Shown piece by piece: positions 26,430 to 34,874 of a stretch of DNA of 34,874 bases. Each line of letters starts with the position of its first letter. The first letter of the stretch is position 1. Where the stretch lies: positions 1 to 34,874 of the forward strand of contig JADLFE010000023.1 in the NCBI GenBank assembly GCA_020845755.1. The letters run 5' to 3'. The DNA comes from Phycisphaerales bacterium. GTDB lineage: Bacteria; Planctomycetota; Phycisphaerae; Phycisphaerales; UBA1924. The translations under genes were made by a program, and so were the position numbers. The notes under the pieces are model-generated. The model had not been told where the DNA came from. It worked only from the letters and a program-made list of their open reading frames with translations, and ran no database searches.

Positions 26430-29400
26430 ATGAACACTCGTCTCTCAGCCGCCGTTCTTGTCGCGATCGCGTCGCTTCCACTTTCTGTGTCGGCCCAGTC
26501 CGCGGACCTGAAGGGGTACTACCGGTATCCGGCCATCGGGCCCGACCGGATCGTCTTCACCGCCGAGGGGGATTTGTGGAGCGTGGCGCTGGCGGGCGGC
26601 GTGGCTTCGCGGCTCACGACGCACCAGGGCGAGGAAACGCGCGCGGTGCTGTCGGCGGACGGCACAACGCTCGCGTTTGCGGCGACCTACGAGGGACCGA
26701 CCGAGGTGTACACCATGCCGACGGCGGGCGGATTGCCTACGCGCCGGACGTATGAGGGCGGCCGGGCACTTCCGATCACGTTCGACCCCGCGGGCGCGCT
26801 GGTATACAGCACACGCAGGTACTCGACGCTCCCGGCGGTGCAACTGGTGTCGATCAACCTGGCGACGAGCGACACGACCCGAGTGCCGCTCTCGCAGGCG
26901 GTCGACGGCGTGTACGCCCCGGACGGCTCGCTCTATTTCACGCGCGTGGCGCAGGGGAGTTTCACCAAGCGGTACAAGGGCGGAACCGCACGCCAACTCT
27001 GGAAGTTCCCCGCGCCTCAGACCGGGGCGGCCCGCGAGGCGACCAAACTCTTCCCCGACTACACGGGCGAGAGCACGGCCCCGATGTGGTGGAAGGACCG
27101 CGTGTACTTCATCACCGATCGCGACGGCACGATGAACGTGTGGTCGTGCGACGCCGGCGGCGGGGATCTCCGCCAGCACACCAGGCACGTGGGGATCGAC
27201 GCCGCGTCGCCCTCGCTACGCGACGGGAAGATCGCGTATCAGTGCGGGCCGGACATCTATGTGCTGGATATCGCCGGGGGCAACACGGCGGCGGTGCCGA
27301 TCACACTCGCCTCGGACTTTGACCAGACGCGGGAGAAGTGGGTGAAGAAGCCGGCGGACTACATGACGTCGGCGCACCTGTCGCCCAGCGGCGATCGCGT
27401 GGTGATGACGGCGCGCGGGCAGGTGTTCGTCACGCCGCGGTACCTGAATCGCGGCGGGCGGACGATCGAGGCGACGCGTGGGGCGGGGGTGCGATATCGC
27501 GACGCGCGTTTCATGCCCGACGGCAAGACGCTGCTGGTGCTGAGCGATCAATCCGACAAGCCGAACTCACCGGGCGAGGTCGAGTTCTGGACGCTCAGCG
27601 CCGACGGGAGCGGCGGGGCCAAGAAGATCACGAACGACGCCGAGGTGCTGCGCTGGGAGGGCGTTGCGTCGCCCGACGGCAACTACATCGCGCACCACGA
27701 CAAGCATTTCCGCCTGTTCATCTTCGACGTGAAGGCGGGCGTGTCGACGAAGATAGACGAATCGACGGTGGAGAACATCGAGGGGCTGGCGTGGTCGAAG
27801 GACAGCGCGCACCTGGCGTATGCCGTCGTCGCGCCCAACACGTACCGCCAGATCAAGGTGTACACGCCGGCGAGCAAGGCGAGCACGGTGCTGACGAACG
27901 ATCGGTTCGACAGCTATTCGCCGGCGTGGAGCCCTGACGGGAACTGGGTGTACTTCATCTCGGACCGCAACTTTGAGTCGGTGGTGGGGAGCCCGTGGGG
28001 CCCGCTGGCGCCCGAGCCGTTCTTTGACAAGCGAGGCAAACTGATGGCGGTGGCGCTGAAGCCTGGGCTTCGCTCGCCGTTTGATCGCACGGACGAGTTG
28101 GCGCAGGCCAAGGACGAAGCCAAGAAAGACGAGCCGAAGAAGGAAGAGATCAAGCCCGGGACGCCGGGCGAGCCCAAACTGGATGAGGGCAAGAAGGACG
28201 AAGCCAACCCCGGCGCGGGCGAGAAGAAGGACGATGCGAAGAAGGACGACAAGAAGGACGCTCCTAAGCCGATCGAGATCGACGCGAACGGGATCCAGGA
28301 ACGGTTGATCGAATTGCCCGTGCCGCCGGGGAACTACAGCGGCTTGTTCGCGACCGAGAAGCGCCTCTTCTGGCGTTCATCAGGGAGCGGCGATGAGGCC
28401 AAGACAAACCTCATGGCGCTGGATATCGATGCCGACACGCTCAAGAAGCACGAATTCGACGCCAAGGCGATCGTGAGCGACATCGGCAGCGCCGAGGCGA
28501 GCGATGATGGCAAGGTGGTGCTGGTGCGCAAGGGTGATTCGCTGTTTGTGATCGACGCCGGGAGCGGGCCCGGGGCGGACCTCTCCAAGGCGGGCGTTGA
28601 TCTCTCGGGCTGGCAGTTCGTGATGACGCCGCGCGAGGAATGGCGGCAGATGTTCGTGGAGGCCTGGCGCCTGGAGCGCGACTATTACTACGACCGCAAG
28701 ATGCACGGCGTGGACTGGCGCGGCATGCTCGACAAGTACATGCCCATGGTCGATCGCGTCTCGACGCGCGAGGAACTCAACGACGTGATCGCGCAGATGG
28801 TGGGCGAACTCTCGACGCTGCACATCTTCGTGCGCGGCGGCGACGCGCGACGCGGGCCCGACGACGTGCAGCCGGCGTCGCTGGGCGCGACGTTTACCAG
28901 GGACCAGGCCGTGGGCGGCTTCAGGATCGATCGGATGTTCATCTCCGATCCCGACGAGCCGTCGCGGACGGGCCCGCTGATGCAGCCGGGCATGAACATC
29001 CGCGTGGGCGACGTGATCACGAGGGTGAACGATGTCGACGCGCTCAGCGTGCCGGACATCCACGCGCTGCTCCGGAACCAGGCGGGCAAGCAGGTGCTGA
29101 TCGAGGTGAAGCACGCGACGGGCGAGACACGCAGGCACGTCGTGACGCCGATCTCGATGGGGAGCGAGAGCGACCTGCGTTACGACCAGTGGGAGTATCA
29201 GCGCCGGAAGATCGTGGACGAAGCATCGAACGGCACGATCGGCTATGTCCACCTCCGCGCCATGGGCTCGGGCGACATGGCCGACTGGGCACGGCACTTC
29301 TACCCGGTCTTCCAGCGTCAGGGCCTGGTCCTGGACGTCCGCAACAACCGCGGTGGGAACATCGATAGTTGGATCCTGTCGCGTCTCCTGCGCAAGGCGT

Positions 29401-29855
29401 GGTTCTTCTGGCAGGGGCGTGCGGGCGAGCCGTATTGGAACATGCAGTACGCGTTCCGCGGGCATGTCGTGCTGCTGTGCGATGAGAACTCGGGATCGGA
29501 CGGTGAGGCGATTGCCGAGGGCTTCCGCCGCCTGGGCCTGGGCAAGGTGATGGGCACGCGGACCTGGGGCGGCGAGATCTGGCTCTCTTCGAGCAACTTC
29601 CTGGTCGATCGTGGCATCGCGACGGCGGCGGAGATCGGCGTGTATGGGCCGGAGGGCACGTGGTTGATCGAAGGTCACGGCGTCGACCCCGACATCGTCA
29701 TCGATAACCCGCCCCACGAGACGTTCAATGGCGAGGACCGCCAACTCAAGGCGGCGATCGAGCACCTGCAGGGCCTCATCAAGGAAGACCCGAGGGCGGT
29801 GACGCCTGTGCCGGCGTATCCGGACAAGTCGTCGGGGGACAACAAGAAGAGGTGA
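26430..29855 (+). CDS. Tricorn protease homologue, exported, with a charged linker
   Basis: 1141 residues, start ATG 26430. A signal peptide (MNTRLSAAVLVAIASLPLSVSA, about 22) makes it periplasmic, unlike the cytoplasmic archaeal tricorn. Two beta-propeller-like regions (about 30-370 and 375-560) are followed by a Lys/Asp/Glu-rich low-complexity linker (about 556-616), a tricorn C1 region, a PDZ domain (about 830-897) and an S41-type peptidase core. The catalytic counterparts are His798, a Ser in the GSDGE segment (Ser1023) and Glu1081 in IEGHGVDPD. The residue before His798 is Leu, where archaeal tricorn has Ser745. It should trim peptides from larger proteases. It stands alone, beside mqnC on the opposite strand. 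Confidence 0.9.
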   Translation: MNTRLSAAVLVAIASLPLSVSAQSADLKGYYRYPAIGPDRIVFTAEGDLWSVALAGGVASRLTTHQGEETRAVLSADGTTLAFAATYEGPTEVYTMPTAGGLPTRRTYEGGRALPITFDPAGALVYSTRRYSTLPAVQLVSINLATSDTTRVPLSQAVDGVYAPDGSLYFTRVAQGSFTKRYKGGTARQLWKFPAPQTGAAREATKLFPDYTGESTAPMWWKDRVYFITDRDGTMNVWSCDAGGGDLRQHTRHVGIDAASPSLRDGKIAYQCGPDIYVLDIAGGNTAAVPITLASDFDQTREKWVKKPADYMTSAHLSPSGDRVVMTARGQVFVTPRYLNRGGRTIEATRGAGVRYRDARFMPDGKTLLVLSDQSDKPNSPGEVEFWTLSADGSGGAKKITNDAEVLRWEGVASPDGNYIAHHDKHFRLFIFDVKAGVSTKIDESTVENIEGLAWSKDSAHLAYAVVAPNTYRQIKVYTPASKASTVLTNDRFDSYSPAWSPDGNWVYFISDRNFESVVGSPWGPLAPEPFFDKRGKLMAVALKPGLRSPFDRTDELAQAKDEAKKDEPKKEEIKPGTPGEPKLDEGKKDEANPGAGEKKDDAKKDDKKDAPKPIEIDANGIQERLIELPVPPGNYSGLFATEKRLFWRSSGSGDEAKTNLMALDIDADTLKKHEFDAKAIVSDIGSAEASDDGKVVLVRKGDSLFVIDAGSGPGADLSKAGVDLSGWQFVMTPREEWRQMFVEAWRLERDYYYDRKMHGVDWRGMLDKYMPMVDRVSTREELNDVIAQMVGELSTLHIFVRGGDARRGPDDVQPASLGATFTRDQAVGGFRIDRMFISDPDEPSRTGPLMQPGMNIRVGDVITRVNDVDALSVPDIHALLRNQAGKQVLIEVKHATGETRRHVVTPISMGSESDLRYDQWEYQRRKIVDEASNGTIGYVHLRAMGSGDMADWARHFYPVFQRQGLVLDVRNNRGGNIDSWILSRLLRKAWFFWQGRAGEPYWNMQYAFRGHVVLLCDENSGSDGEAIAEGFRRLGLGKVMGTRTWGGEIWLSSSNFLVDRGIATAAEIGVYGPEGTWLIEGHGVDPDIVIDNPPHETFNGEDRQLKAAIEHLQGLIKEDPRAVTPVPAYPDKSSGDNKKR

Positions 29856-29884
29856 CGAGAACGGTCGGGTCGCCGATTGTCCCG

Positions 29885-31321
29885 TCAATTGGTCGCGTTG
29901 ATCGTGATGGTGGCTTTGGACTGGCGCGGGGCCTCTTGGTGGGTGCGCTTGGCGCGATGGGTCGACCAGTCGGAGACGAGGCGATCGGGCGAGGACGGAC
30001 CGTCGTGGACACGCAGCACGTCGTAGGTGTTGTTGCGCTGCGCCGGTATGTAGCCCGATTCGCGGATGAGGCGGCAGAGGACGGCCTCGTCGAGGCAGTA
30101 GGTCGTGCCGGCGCTCGACACGACGTTTTCTTCCATCATCACGCTGCCCATGTCGCTGGCGCCGAAGGCAAGGCCCATCTGCCCGACGTGCGGGCCCATG
30201 GTGACCCACGAGGCGCCGATGGAGTAGATGTTGTCGAGGAAGAGGCGTGAGAGGGCCTGCGTGCGGAGGTAGTCCGACGAGCCGCTCATGCGGACGCGCC
30301 GCCCGAACTCGCCCGCGTCGGGGCCCAGGTCGCGATAGTCAACATCGGGATTCGATCCCCACGCGAAGGCGCGAGCAACCACGTCGCCGGGGAACTCGCG
30401 CGAGTGCTCGGACGGCTCCGCGCCCCAGTGCCGGACGCGTCCCAGCGGCGTGTTCTCTCGCTGGAACGGCCAGGCGATGAACGCCTTGTAGTGCCCGAAG
30501 TGATCGGCCTCGCTCGCGGCCACGCCGAGCGCTTTGTCTTGCCACTGGCGTACCAGCCACATGTGGTGCACGCGATCGGCGAATCCCTCGATGTGCCCGA
30601 ACATCATCGTGGCGCTGGTGAACATGCCGAGCGAGTGGGCGGCGTACATGACGGTGAGCCATGCCTCGGCGTCGCACTTGCCCAGACCGATCTTGCGGCG
30701 GACAGGCGCGGCGAAGATCTCGCCACCGCCGCCCGGCAGGCTGTGGAGCCCCGCGTCGCGGAGTTTGGAGAGCACCCAGCGGCACTTGTCGAAGAGCGTC
30801 GTGCCCGGCGGGTTGAAGAAGTGGACGAACTCGATCATCTCCGGCGGGCTGAAGGCGTGGACGTGAATGGCGGGGAACTTCTCGCGGATCGAGTTGAGCA
30901 GGTCGAGGTAGTACTCGAGGGGGAGGTCGGGGTTCATGCCGCCTTGCATGAGGATCTGCGTGCCGCCGATCGCCTGCAGTTCGGCGATCTTCTGGTGGAT
31001 GGTCTCCTTGGGGAGGACATAGGCGTCCGCGTCGCCGGGATCGCGCCGGAAGGCGCAGAAGGTGCAGCGGGCGTTGCAGACGTTGGTGTAATTGATGTTG
31101 CGGTCGATGATGTAGGTGCGGATGGAGTCGGCGTGCAGTTCACGGCAGCGTGCGTCGGCCCATCGCCCCAGCTCGTGGAAGGGCATGCGGTTGAAGATGT
31201 CGAGCCCCTGCTCGCGCGTGAGGCGCGCCTCGCCGGCGACGACGCTGCGGAGGAGCCCGGCGTCGAGCGCGTCGAGGTGTGGATACTCGCGGGGTGTGGC
31301 GGCGTGGTGGGTCGTGTTCAT
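29885..31321 (-). CDS. mqnC: Dehypoxanthine futalosine cyclase MqnC
   Basis: 478 residues, a radical SAM enzyme that cyclises dehypoxanthine futalosine in the futalosine route to menaquinone. The cluster motif is C82-x3-C86-x2-C89 in NINYTNVCNARCTFCAF, the MqnC form. Later come ILMQGGMNPDLPLEYYLDLL, the SPPEMIEF segment and MMFGHIE. The protein is about 100 residues longer than usual: an N-terminal stretch of about 20 and a C-terminal tail of about 40 residues after YIPAQRNNTYDVL (Ser/Thr/Lys-rich, no clear domain). The start ATG 31321 is preceded at 31335-31358 by a perfect inverted repeat. Other mqn genes are not in the window, so the pathway is scattered. Confidence 0.93.
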   Translation of the reverse strand: MNTTHHAATPREYPHLDALDAGLLRSVVAGEARLTREQGLDIFNRMPFHELGRWADARCRELHADSIRTYIIDRNINYTNVCNARCTFCAFRRDPGDADAYVLPKETIHQKIAELQAIGGTQILMQGGMNPDLPLEYYLDLLNSIREKFPAIHVHAFSPPEMIEFVHFFNPPGTTLFDKCRWVLSKLRDAGLHSLPGGGGEIFAAPVRRKIGLGKCDAEAWLTVMYAAHSLGMFTSATMMFGHIEGFADRVHHMWLVRQWQDKALGVAASEADHFGHYKAFIAWPFQRENTPLGRVRHWGAEPSEHSREFPGDVVARAFAWGSNPDVDYRDLGPDAGEFGRRVRMSGSSDYLRTQALSRLFLDNIYSIGASWVTMGPHVGQMGLAFGASDMGSVMMEENVVSSAGTTYCLDEAVLCRLIRESGYIPAQRNNTYDVLRVHDGPSSPDRLVSDWSTHRAKRTHQEAPRQSKATITINATN

Positions 31322-31334
31322 GCGGGGCCCTGGG

Positions 31335-31358
31335 TGCTTTCAGAGGTTCCTGAAAGCA
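31335..31358. promoter_or_regulatory. Perfect 9-bp inverted repeat upstream of mqnC
   Basis: TGCTTTCAG, six bases, CTGAAAGCA, beginning 14 bases before the mqnC ATG and about 80 before the divergent gene at 31436. It could be an operator or a hairpin at the 5' end of the mqnC message. The remaining bases of 31359-31435 hold no clear motif. Confidence 0.4.
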
Positions 31359-31435
31359 TTGGGTGATGGTACGGGCGGGGCGGCGCGCGGTCCACGCACG
31401 CGCTCGCGGACACCGTAGACTCTGCGGGGGTCATC

Positions 31436-32182
31436 ATGGCGGCACGCAAGCACAATCCGGGTCGGCGCAGGCCTCGGGTCACCAAGACTTCGGCAAAGGG
31501 CTCGCCCGCGCCGAAGAAGAAGCGCGTCGCCAAGAAACGCACGGGGAGGTCATCGCCCGCGCCCGCGCGGCGCCATGCCAGCGGCAGACGCAAGCCCAAG
31601 CCTGCGTCGCCGGTCGCTCGCGCCGGCGGGATCAGCACCGACGCGGTGCAGAAGGCGACCGGATTTGGCTGGGACCACTGGCTTTCGGTGCTCGATGCGT
31701 TTGATGTGAAAGCGTGCGGGCACAAGGCCGCCGCTGAGTTCTTGTCGCGCGAGCACAAACTCGGCGACTGGTGGGCGCAGATGATCGTGGTGGGCTATGA
31801 GCAGGCGCGGGGGCTTCGCCAGAAGCACCAGAAGTCCGACGGATTTTCCGTGAGCGTGACCCGGACGTTCGAGGCGGCCGGCATGCGGGTCTTCGAGGCC
31901 TGGAGCGATGAACTGATGCGCTCGCGCTGGCTGACGGGCGCGTGGCTCACAATCCGAAGGGCCGTCGCGCCAAAGTCGCTGCGGATCACGTGGAACGCTG
32001 GCGAGGGGCTGCCCGCGGCCCCAAAGGCGACCGGCGTCGAAGTGAACATCGACGCCAAGGGCGATGGTCGCTGCCAGGTCTCGGTGCAGCACAACAAGCT
32101 GCCGACAGCCGGTGACGTGGAGCGCCTGCGCGCGTTCTGGGCGCGATCGCTCGACATGCTCCGGGTGTTGCTCGGCGGCTGA
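31436..32182 (+). CDS. DUF4287/SRPBCC-like protein with a histone-H1-like basic N-terminus
   Basis: 248 residues. Residues 1-66 are a Lys/Arg/Ala/Pro/Ser-rich tail (KKKRVAKKRTGRSSPAPARR) like eukaryotic H1 or bacterial nucleoid-protein tails, suggesting nucleic-acid binding. Residues about 76-140 fit DUF4287 (FGWDHWLSVLDAF, then DWWAQMIVVGYEQARGLR). The remainder (SVSVTRTFEAAGMRVFEAW, RWLTG, then a C-terminal helix) looks like an SRPBCC/AHSA1 ligand-binding fold. Start ATG 31436. The C-terminal fold alone is common in actinobacterial and planctomycete proteins of unknown role; the basic tail joined to it is unusual. No signal peptide, so cytoplasmic. Confidence 0.7.
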   Translation: MAARKHNPGRRRPRVTKTSAKGSPAPKKKRVAKKRTGRSSPAPARRHASGRRKPKPASPVARAGGISTDAVQKATGFGWDHWLSVLDAFDVKACGHKAAAEFLSREHKLGDWWAQMIVVGYEQARGLRQKHQKSDGFSVSVTRTFEAAGMRVFEAWSDELMRSRWLTGAWLTIRRAVAPKSLRITWNAGEGLPAAPKATGVEVNIDAKGDGRCQVSVQHNKLPTAGDVERLRAFWARSLDMLRVLLGG

Positions 32183-32194
32183 AGTACCCGGCGG

Positions 32195-33178
32195 CTACGG
32201 CCTGGGGTGGAACTTCTTGTGGACGCCGCGGAGGCGAGCGCTGTCGACATGGGTGTAGATCTGTGTGGTGGCGATGTCGGCGTGCCCGAGCATCTCCTGC
32301 ACGACGCGGAGGTCCGCGCCGCCGGAGAGCAGGTGCGTGGCGAAGGAGTGGCGAAGGGTGTGCGGATGGATGCCGCGCAGGCCGGCGAGGCGCGCCGCGT
32401 CGGTCACGATGTTCCACACGCTGTCGCGTCCGAGAGGGCGTCCGGTGCGTGAGAGGAAGAGTTTTCCCTTGTCGCGTCCGTCGGGTCGCAGGAGTTTGGG
32501 GCGGCACTCGTCGAGGTATCGCGTGATCGCCCGGCGCGCTGGCGTGCCCATGGGGACCAGGCGAGCCTTGTCGCCCTTCCCGACGACGCGGACGACGCCG
32601 ATGTCCGCGAGGATGTGCTGGTGCTCGACACTCGTGATCTCGGTGGCGCGCAGGCCGCTGGCGTAGAGAAGTTCGAGCATCGCGCGATCGCGGATCCAGA
32701 GCGTGGAGTCGATGGAGTTCTTGGGGTTTTCGAGTGGTTGCGGCGCGGCGAGGAGATCGCGGAGTTGGCGCGGAGAGAGGACATCGGGCAGCGATTTCCA
32801 GCGGTGGGGGCGTTCGAGCAGTTCGGTCGGGTCGTTGTCCATGCGCCCACGCGCCCGGAGCCAGCGATAGAAGACCTTGATGGTCGCAAGGTGGCGGACC
32901 ACCGAGGCGGGCGAGAGCGATCGGGCCGTGCGGAGCGAGGCAACGTGGGTGGACAGGTGTCGGGGCGTGGTGTCAACGGGGTCCATGATGCCCTGGCCGG
33001 CGAGATCGGAGAGGAGGGTGTCGAGGTCGCGTGCATAGGCGTCGAGGGTGTGTCGTGAGGCGCCGACCTCGACGCGGAGGTACGCGACGAAGGCCTCGCG
33101 GGCCTTGAACGAAGGTGGAGGGAGTGTCGGCGGGGTTGGGGAGGCAAGATCGCGGGTGCTGACGATTCGGCGTGGCAC
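32195..33178 (-). CDS. xerD: Tyrosine recombinase XerD/XerC type
   Basis: 327 residues with an N-terminal SAM-like core-binding domain (about 24-112) and a catalytic domain (about 132-320). All expected residues are visible: R177 (ASGLR), K201 (VGKGDK), H273 and R276 (HTLRHS), H299 (LGHA) and the nucleophile Y308 (QIYTH). This is the chromosome-dimer resolving type acting at dif with a partner; whether it is XerC or XerD is not certain. It starts at a GTG (33178) without a strong ribosome-binding site; no nearby ATG in frame fits better. There are no phage or integron neighbours, so it is the housekeeping enzyme. Its stop is 12 bases from the stop of the convergent gene at 31436-32182. Confidence 0.9.
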   Translation of the reverse strand: MPRRIVSTRDLASPTPPTLPPPSFKAREAFVAYLRVEVGASRHTLDAYARDLDTLLSDLAGQGIMDPVDTTPRHLSTHVASLRTARSLSPASVVRHLATIKVFYRWLRARGRMDNDPTELLERPHRWKSLPDVLSPRQLRDLLAAPQPLENPKNSIDSTLWIRDRAMLELLYASGLRATEITSVEHQHILADIGVVRVVGKGDKARLVPMGTPARRAITRYLDECRPKLLRPDGRDKGKLFLSRTGRPLGRDSVWNIVTDAARLAGLRGIHPHTLRHSFATHLLSGGADLRVVQEMLGHADIATTQIYTHVDSARLRGVHKKFHPRP

Positions 33179-33201
33179 GCGGGATTGTTGGCGGGGTGGG
33201 C

Positions 33202-33241
33202 GGAAAAGAAAGAAGCCCGGGTCGCGTGGGCGACCCGGGCT
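33202..33241 (-). terminator. Rho-independent terminator of the flagellin gene
   Basis: On the minus strand a perfect 12-bp stem AGCCCGGGTCGC/GCGACCCGGGCT with a 4-base loop is followed by TCTTTCTTTTC. It lies 35 bases past the flagellin stop and upstream of xerD, separating the two. Confidence 0.9.
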
Positions 33242-33276
33242 CGGAGCTACGGAGGTTGTCCTATCTCAGCCTCGGA

Positions 33277-34809
33277 TTAGCCGAGGAGCTGGAGGACGGT
33301 CTGCGGCTGGCTGTTGGCCAGCGACAGGATGTTGGTCGACGCCGACACGAGGATCTGCGAACGGGTGAGGTTCGCGGTCTCGGAGGCGAAGTCCGCGTCA
33401 CGAACGACGCTCTGAGCCGCCGCGGTGTTCTCGGCCGCGATGTTCAGGCTTCGGATCGTGGCACCGACGGTGTTGCGCTGGAAGGCGCCCAGTCGGCCGC
33501 GGAGGGTGGAGACCTGTCCGATGGCGGCCTCGACGACCTTCTGGGCGTCGTTGAGGTCACCGCTGACGAGGTTCATGCCCTTGCCCGAGCCCAGGGCCGA
33601 GAGGTACCCGCCGGCGTCGGTGTTGCCGAGTTTGCGGGTGGCGACGTCGCCGATCCCGATGGCGACCTTGCCGGCGATGTCGACGCGGCCGGCGAGTTGG
33701 AAGTCAGCGCCGCCGCCGGTGATGGCGAAGGCCGGGCCGCCGCCGGAGCCGACGTTGCCGAGGGTCTGCGACGTGCTGGTGTCAAGGGTGACCTCGACAT
33801 CCAGGAAGTCGGTGTTGATGCGGGCCGACTTGCCGCGGGTGACGGCGGAGATGCCGTTGATGGTCGCGGCGAGGTCCTGGCCCGAGTCATTCACGCCGTT
33901 GGCGGCGGCGGTGCCGTCAAAGGCGCTCTGCCCGCTGGTCTTGGAGGTGCTGAAGTCGGTGTCGTTGAGATTGTAGATGCCGGTGTTGCTGGCATGACCG
34001 ATGCCGCCGTCGTCGATCACCTTGACCGACACGAACTGGTCGGAGCCGAATTCGCTGCTGTTGAGGACGATGCCGGTGCTCGAGACCGTGGCCTCGACGC
34101 CGGTGACGTCGGTAAAGCTGTTGATGGCGTCGGCGATCTTGGAGAGCGAGGTGCCCGAGGCGAAGGTGAGTTCGCGGGCGCCCAGAGAGCCGCCGATCTC
34201 GACGACGAACGACGAGGTGGCGCCGCCCAGGTCGATGGCCGTGGCGCCCATCGACATGAAGAAGCCGCCCTGCTGTGCGGAGGCGGTGACGGCGACGTCG
34301 ATGTTGAGCGACGCGCCGCTGAACTTCGCGCTATTCACGCGGTAGTCGCTGACGCCGGCGACGACGCCCGATGACTTGAAGTCAAAGTTGCCGTTGAGGA
34401 GCTTGATGCCCTGGAAACTGGCCGAACCGGCGATGCGGTCGATGGTCTGCAGGATCGAGTCGACCTGCAACTGGTTCGCTTCCTTCTCAGAACGCGAGAG
34501 ACCCGCGTTGCTGGCTGTGGTGGTGACCAGGCCCTGGAGTTCCGTCAGAAGGCCCGAGACCTCCTGCAGACCGCCCTCGGCGATGTTCACGACCTGATCG
34601 GCGCGTTCGGCGTTGCCGATCGCGGCGTTCATGGACTTGAGTTCCGAGCGCAGGTTCTCCGAGGCAATCAGACCCGCCGGGTCGTCTTTGCCGCGGTTCA
34701 CCTTCAGGCCCGTGCTGAGCCGCTCGAGCGCCGTGCTCAGGCCCGATGAGTTCTGGGCCAGCACGCGCTGGGCGATCAGCGACTGAACGTTCGTATTAAT
34801 CCGACTCAT
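33277..34809 (-). CDS. fliC: Flagellin
   Basis: 510 residues, the filament subunit exported through the flagellar type III apparatus; no signal peptide is expected. The N-terminal D0/D1 region reads MSRINTNVQSLIAQR then LSTGLKVNRGKDDPAGLI; the C-terminal D1/D0 region has ENTAAAQSVVRDADFASE and ends VLQLLG. Residues about 140-400 form the variable surface domain, Gly/Ser/Thr-rich. Start ATG 34809, with GGAGG seven bases upstream. The promoter lies beyond the window. Neighbouring genes (xerD, mqnC) are not flagellar, so this copy lies apart from any flagellar cluster. Phycisphaerae are among the planctomycetes known to be flagellated. Confidence 0.97.
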   Translation of the reverse strand: MSRINTNVQSLIAQRVLAQNSSGLSTALERLSTGLKVNRGKDDPAGLIASENLRSELKSMNAAIGNAERADQVVNIAEGGLQEVSGLLTELQGLVTTTASNAGLSRSEKEANQLQVDSILQTIDRIAGSASFQGIKLLNGNFDFKSSGVVAGVSDYRVNSAKFSGASLNIDVAVTASAQQGGFFMSMGATAIDLGGATSSFVVEIGGSLGARELTFASGTSLSKIADAINSFTDVTGVEATVSSTGIVLNSSEFGSDQFVSVKVIDDGGIGHASNTGIYNLNDTDFSTSKTSGQSAFDGTAAANGVNDSGQDLAATINGISAVTRGKSARINTDFLDVEVTLDTSTSQTLGNVGSGGGPAFAITGGGADFQLAGRVDIAGKVAIGIGDVATRKLGNTDAGGYLSALGSGKGMNLVSGDLNDAQKVVEAAIGQVSTLRGRLGAFQRNTVGATIRSLNIAAENTAAAQSVVRDADFASETANLTRSQILVSASTNILSLANSQPQTVLQLLG

Positions 34810-34874
34810 TGAGGATCCTCCGTGAACTGCTCCGGCGGTCGCTCGTCGCGGGTCCGCCCTCGACCTGTGGCCCC

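Noticed and set aside
32195..33178. The tyrosine recombinase as part of a mobile element or integron
   Set aside because: No attachment repeats, tRNA target, phage or cassette genes lie near. Its neighbours are housekeeping genes, and the length and residues fit the chromosomal Xer enzymes.

Overview
The window is a strongly GC-rich chromosomal segment, most likely from a planctomycete of the class Phycisphaerae. Several traits point that way together: two secreted proteins end in a PEP-CTERM-like tail (Pro-x-Pro-Gly, hydrophobic stretch, Arg-Arg-Arg-Arg); one secreted beta-helix protein ends in dockerin-like 'DFNGDGFVNG' repeats; prepilin leaders are of the A/FTLVE type; and a tricorn-type protease, the futalosine-pathway enzyme MqnC and a flagellin are present. 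The lineage is an inference from gene content; no rRNA gene is in the window. Everything looks chromosomal. There is no insertion sequence, prophage or CRISPR array.

Layout. 1-316 (-): 5' part of a PLP enzyme of the cysteine synthase/cystathionine beta-synthase family. 680-1360 (+): secreted protein with two glycogen-binding-like domains. 1483-2298 (+): surE. 2452-3336 (-): HDOD signalling protein. 3614-5719 (-): secreted beta-helix protein. 6072-6596 (-): shikimate kinase, preceded by a remarkable hairpin-rich leader (about 6622-6931). 7100-9331 (+): hybrid CHASE4 histidine kinase. 9361-9435 (-): tRNA-His. 9634-11265 (+): pckA, followed by a HEAT/DUF4375-like protein. 12887-13648 (+): a second PEP-CTERM-like protein. 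About 13800-14040: heptamer repeats. 14048-26208 (-): a 13-gene operon. 26430-29855 (+): tricorn protease homologue. 29885-31321 (-): mqnC. 31436-32182 (+): DUF4287/SRPBCC-like protein with a basic tail. 32195-33178 (-): xerD-type recombinase. 33277-34809 (-): flagellin.

The operon at 14048-26208 is the functional core. It reads, in transcription order: sensor histidine kinase, STAS protein, GspE/PilB ATPase with an MshEN-type (c-di-GMP binding) N-terminus, GspF/PilC, PilM-, PilN-, PilO- and PilP/GspC-like proteins, the major pseudopilin GspG, a GspH-like pilin and three minor pilin-like proteins. Most junctions overlap by four bases, so translation is probably coupled. No secretin, prepilin peptidase or PilT retraction ATPase is present, so those must be encoded elsewhere. 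The machine is a type IV pilus/type II secretion-like system with its own two-gene sensory front end.

The most noteworthy non-genic signals are: the tandem-hairpin RNA upstream of aroK, which carries a 12-codon ORF behind a near-perfect Shine-Dalgarno sequence; an in-frame TGA followed by a 22-codon protein-like continuation in gspG; two clusters of 7-bp tandem repeats; and a terminator-linked repeat flanking the second PEP-CTERM-like gene.
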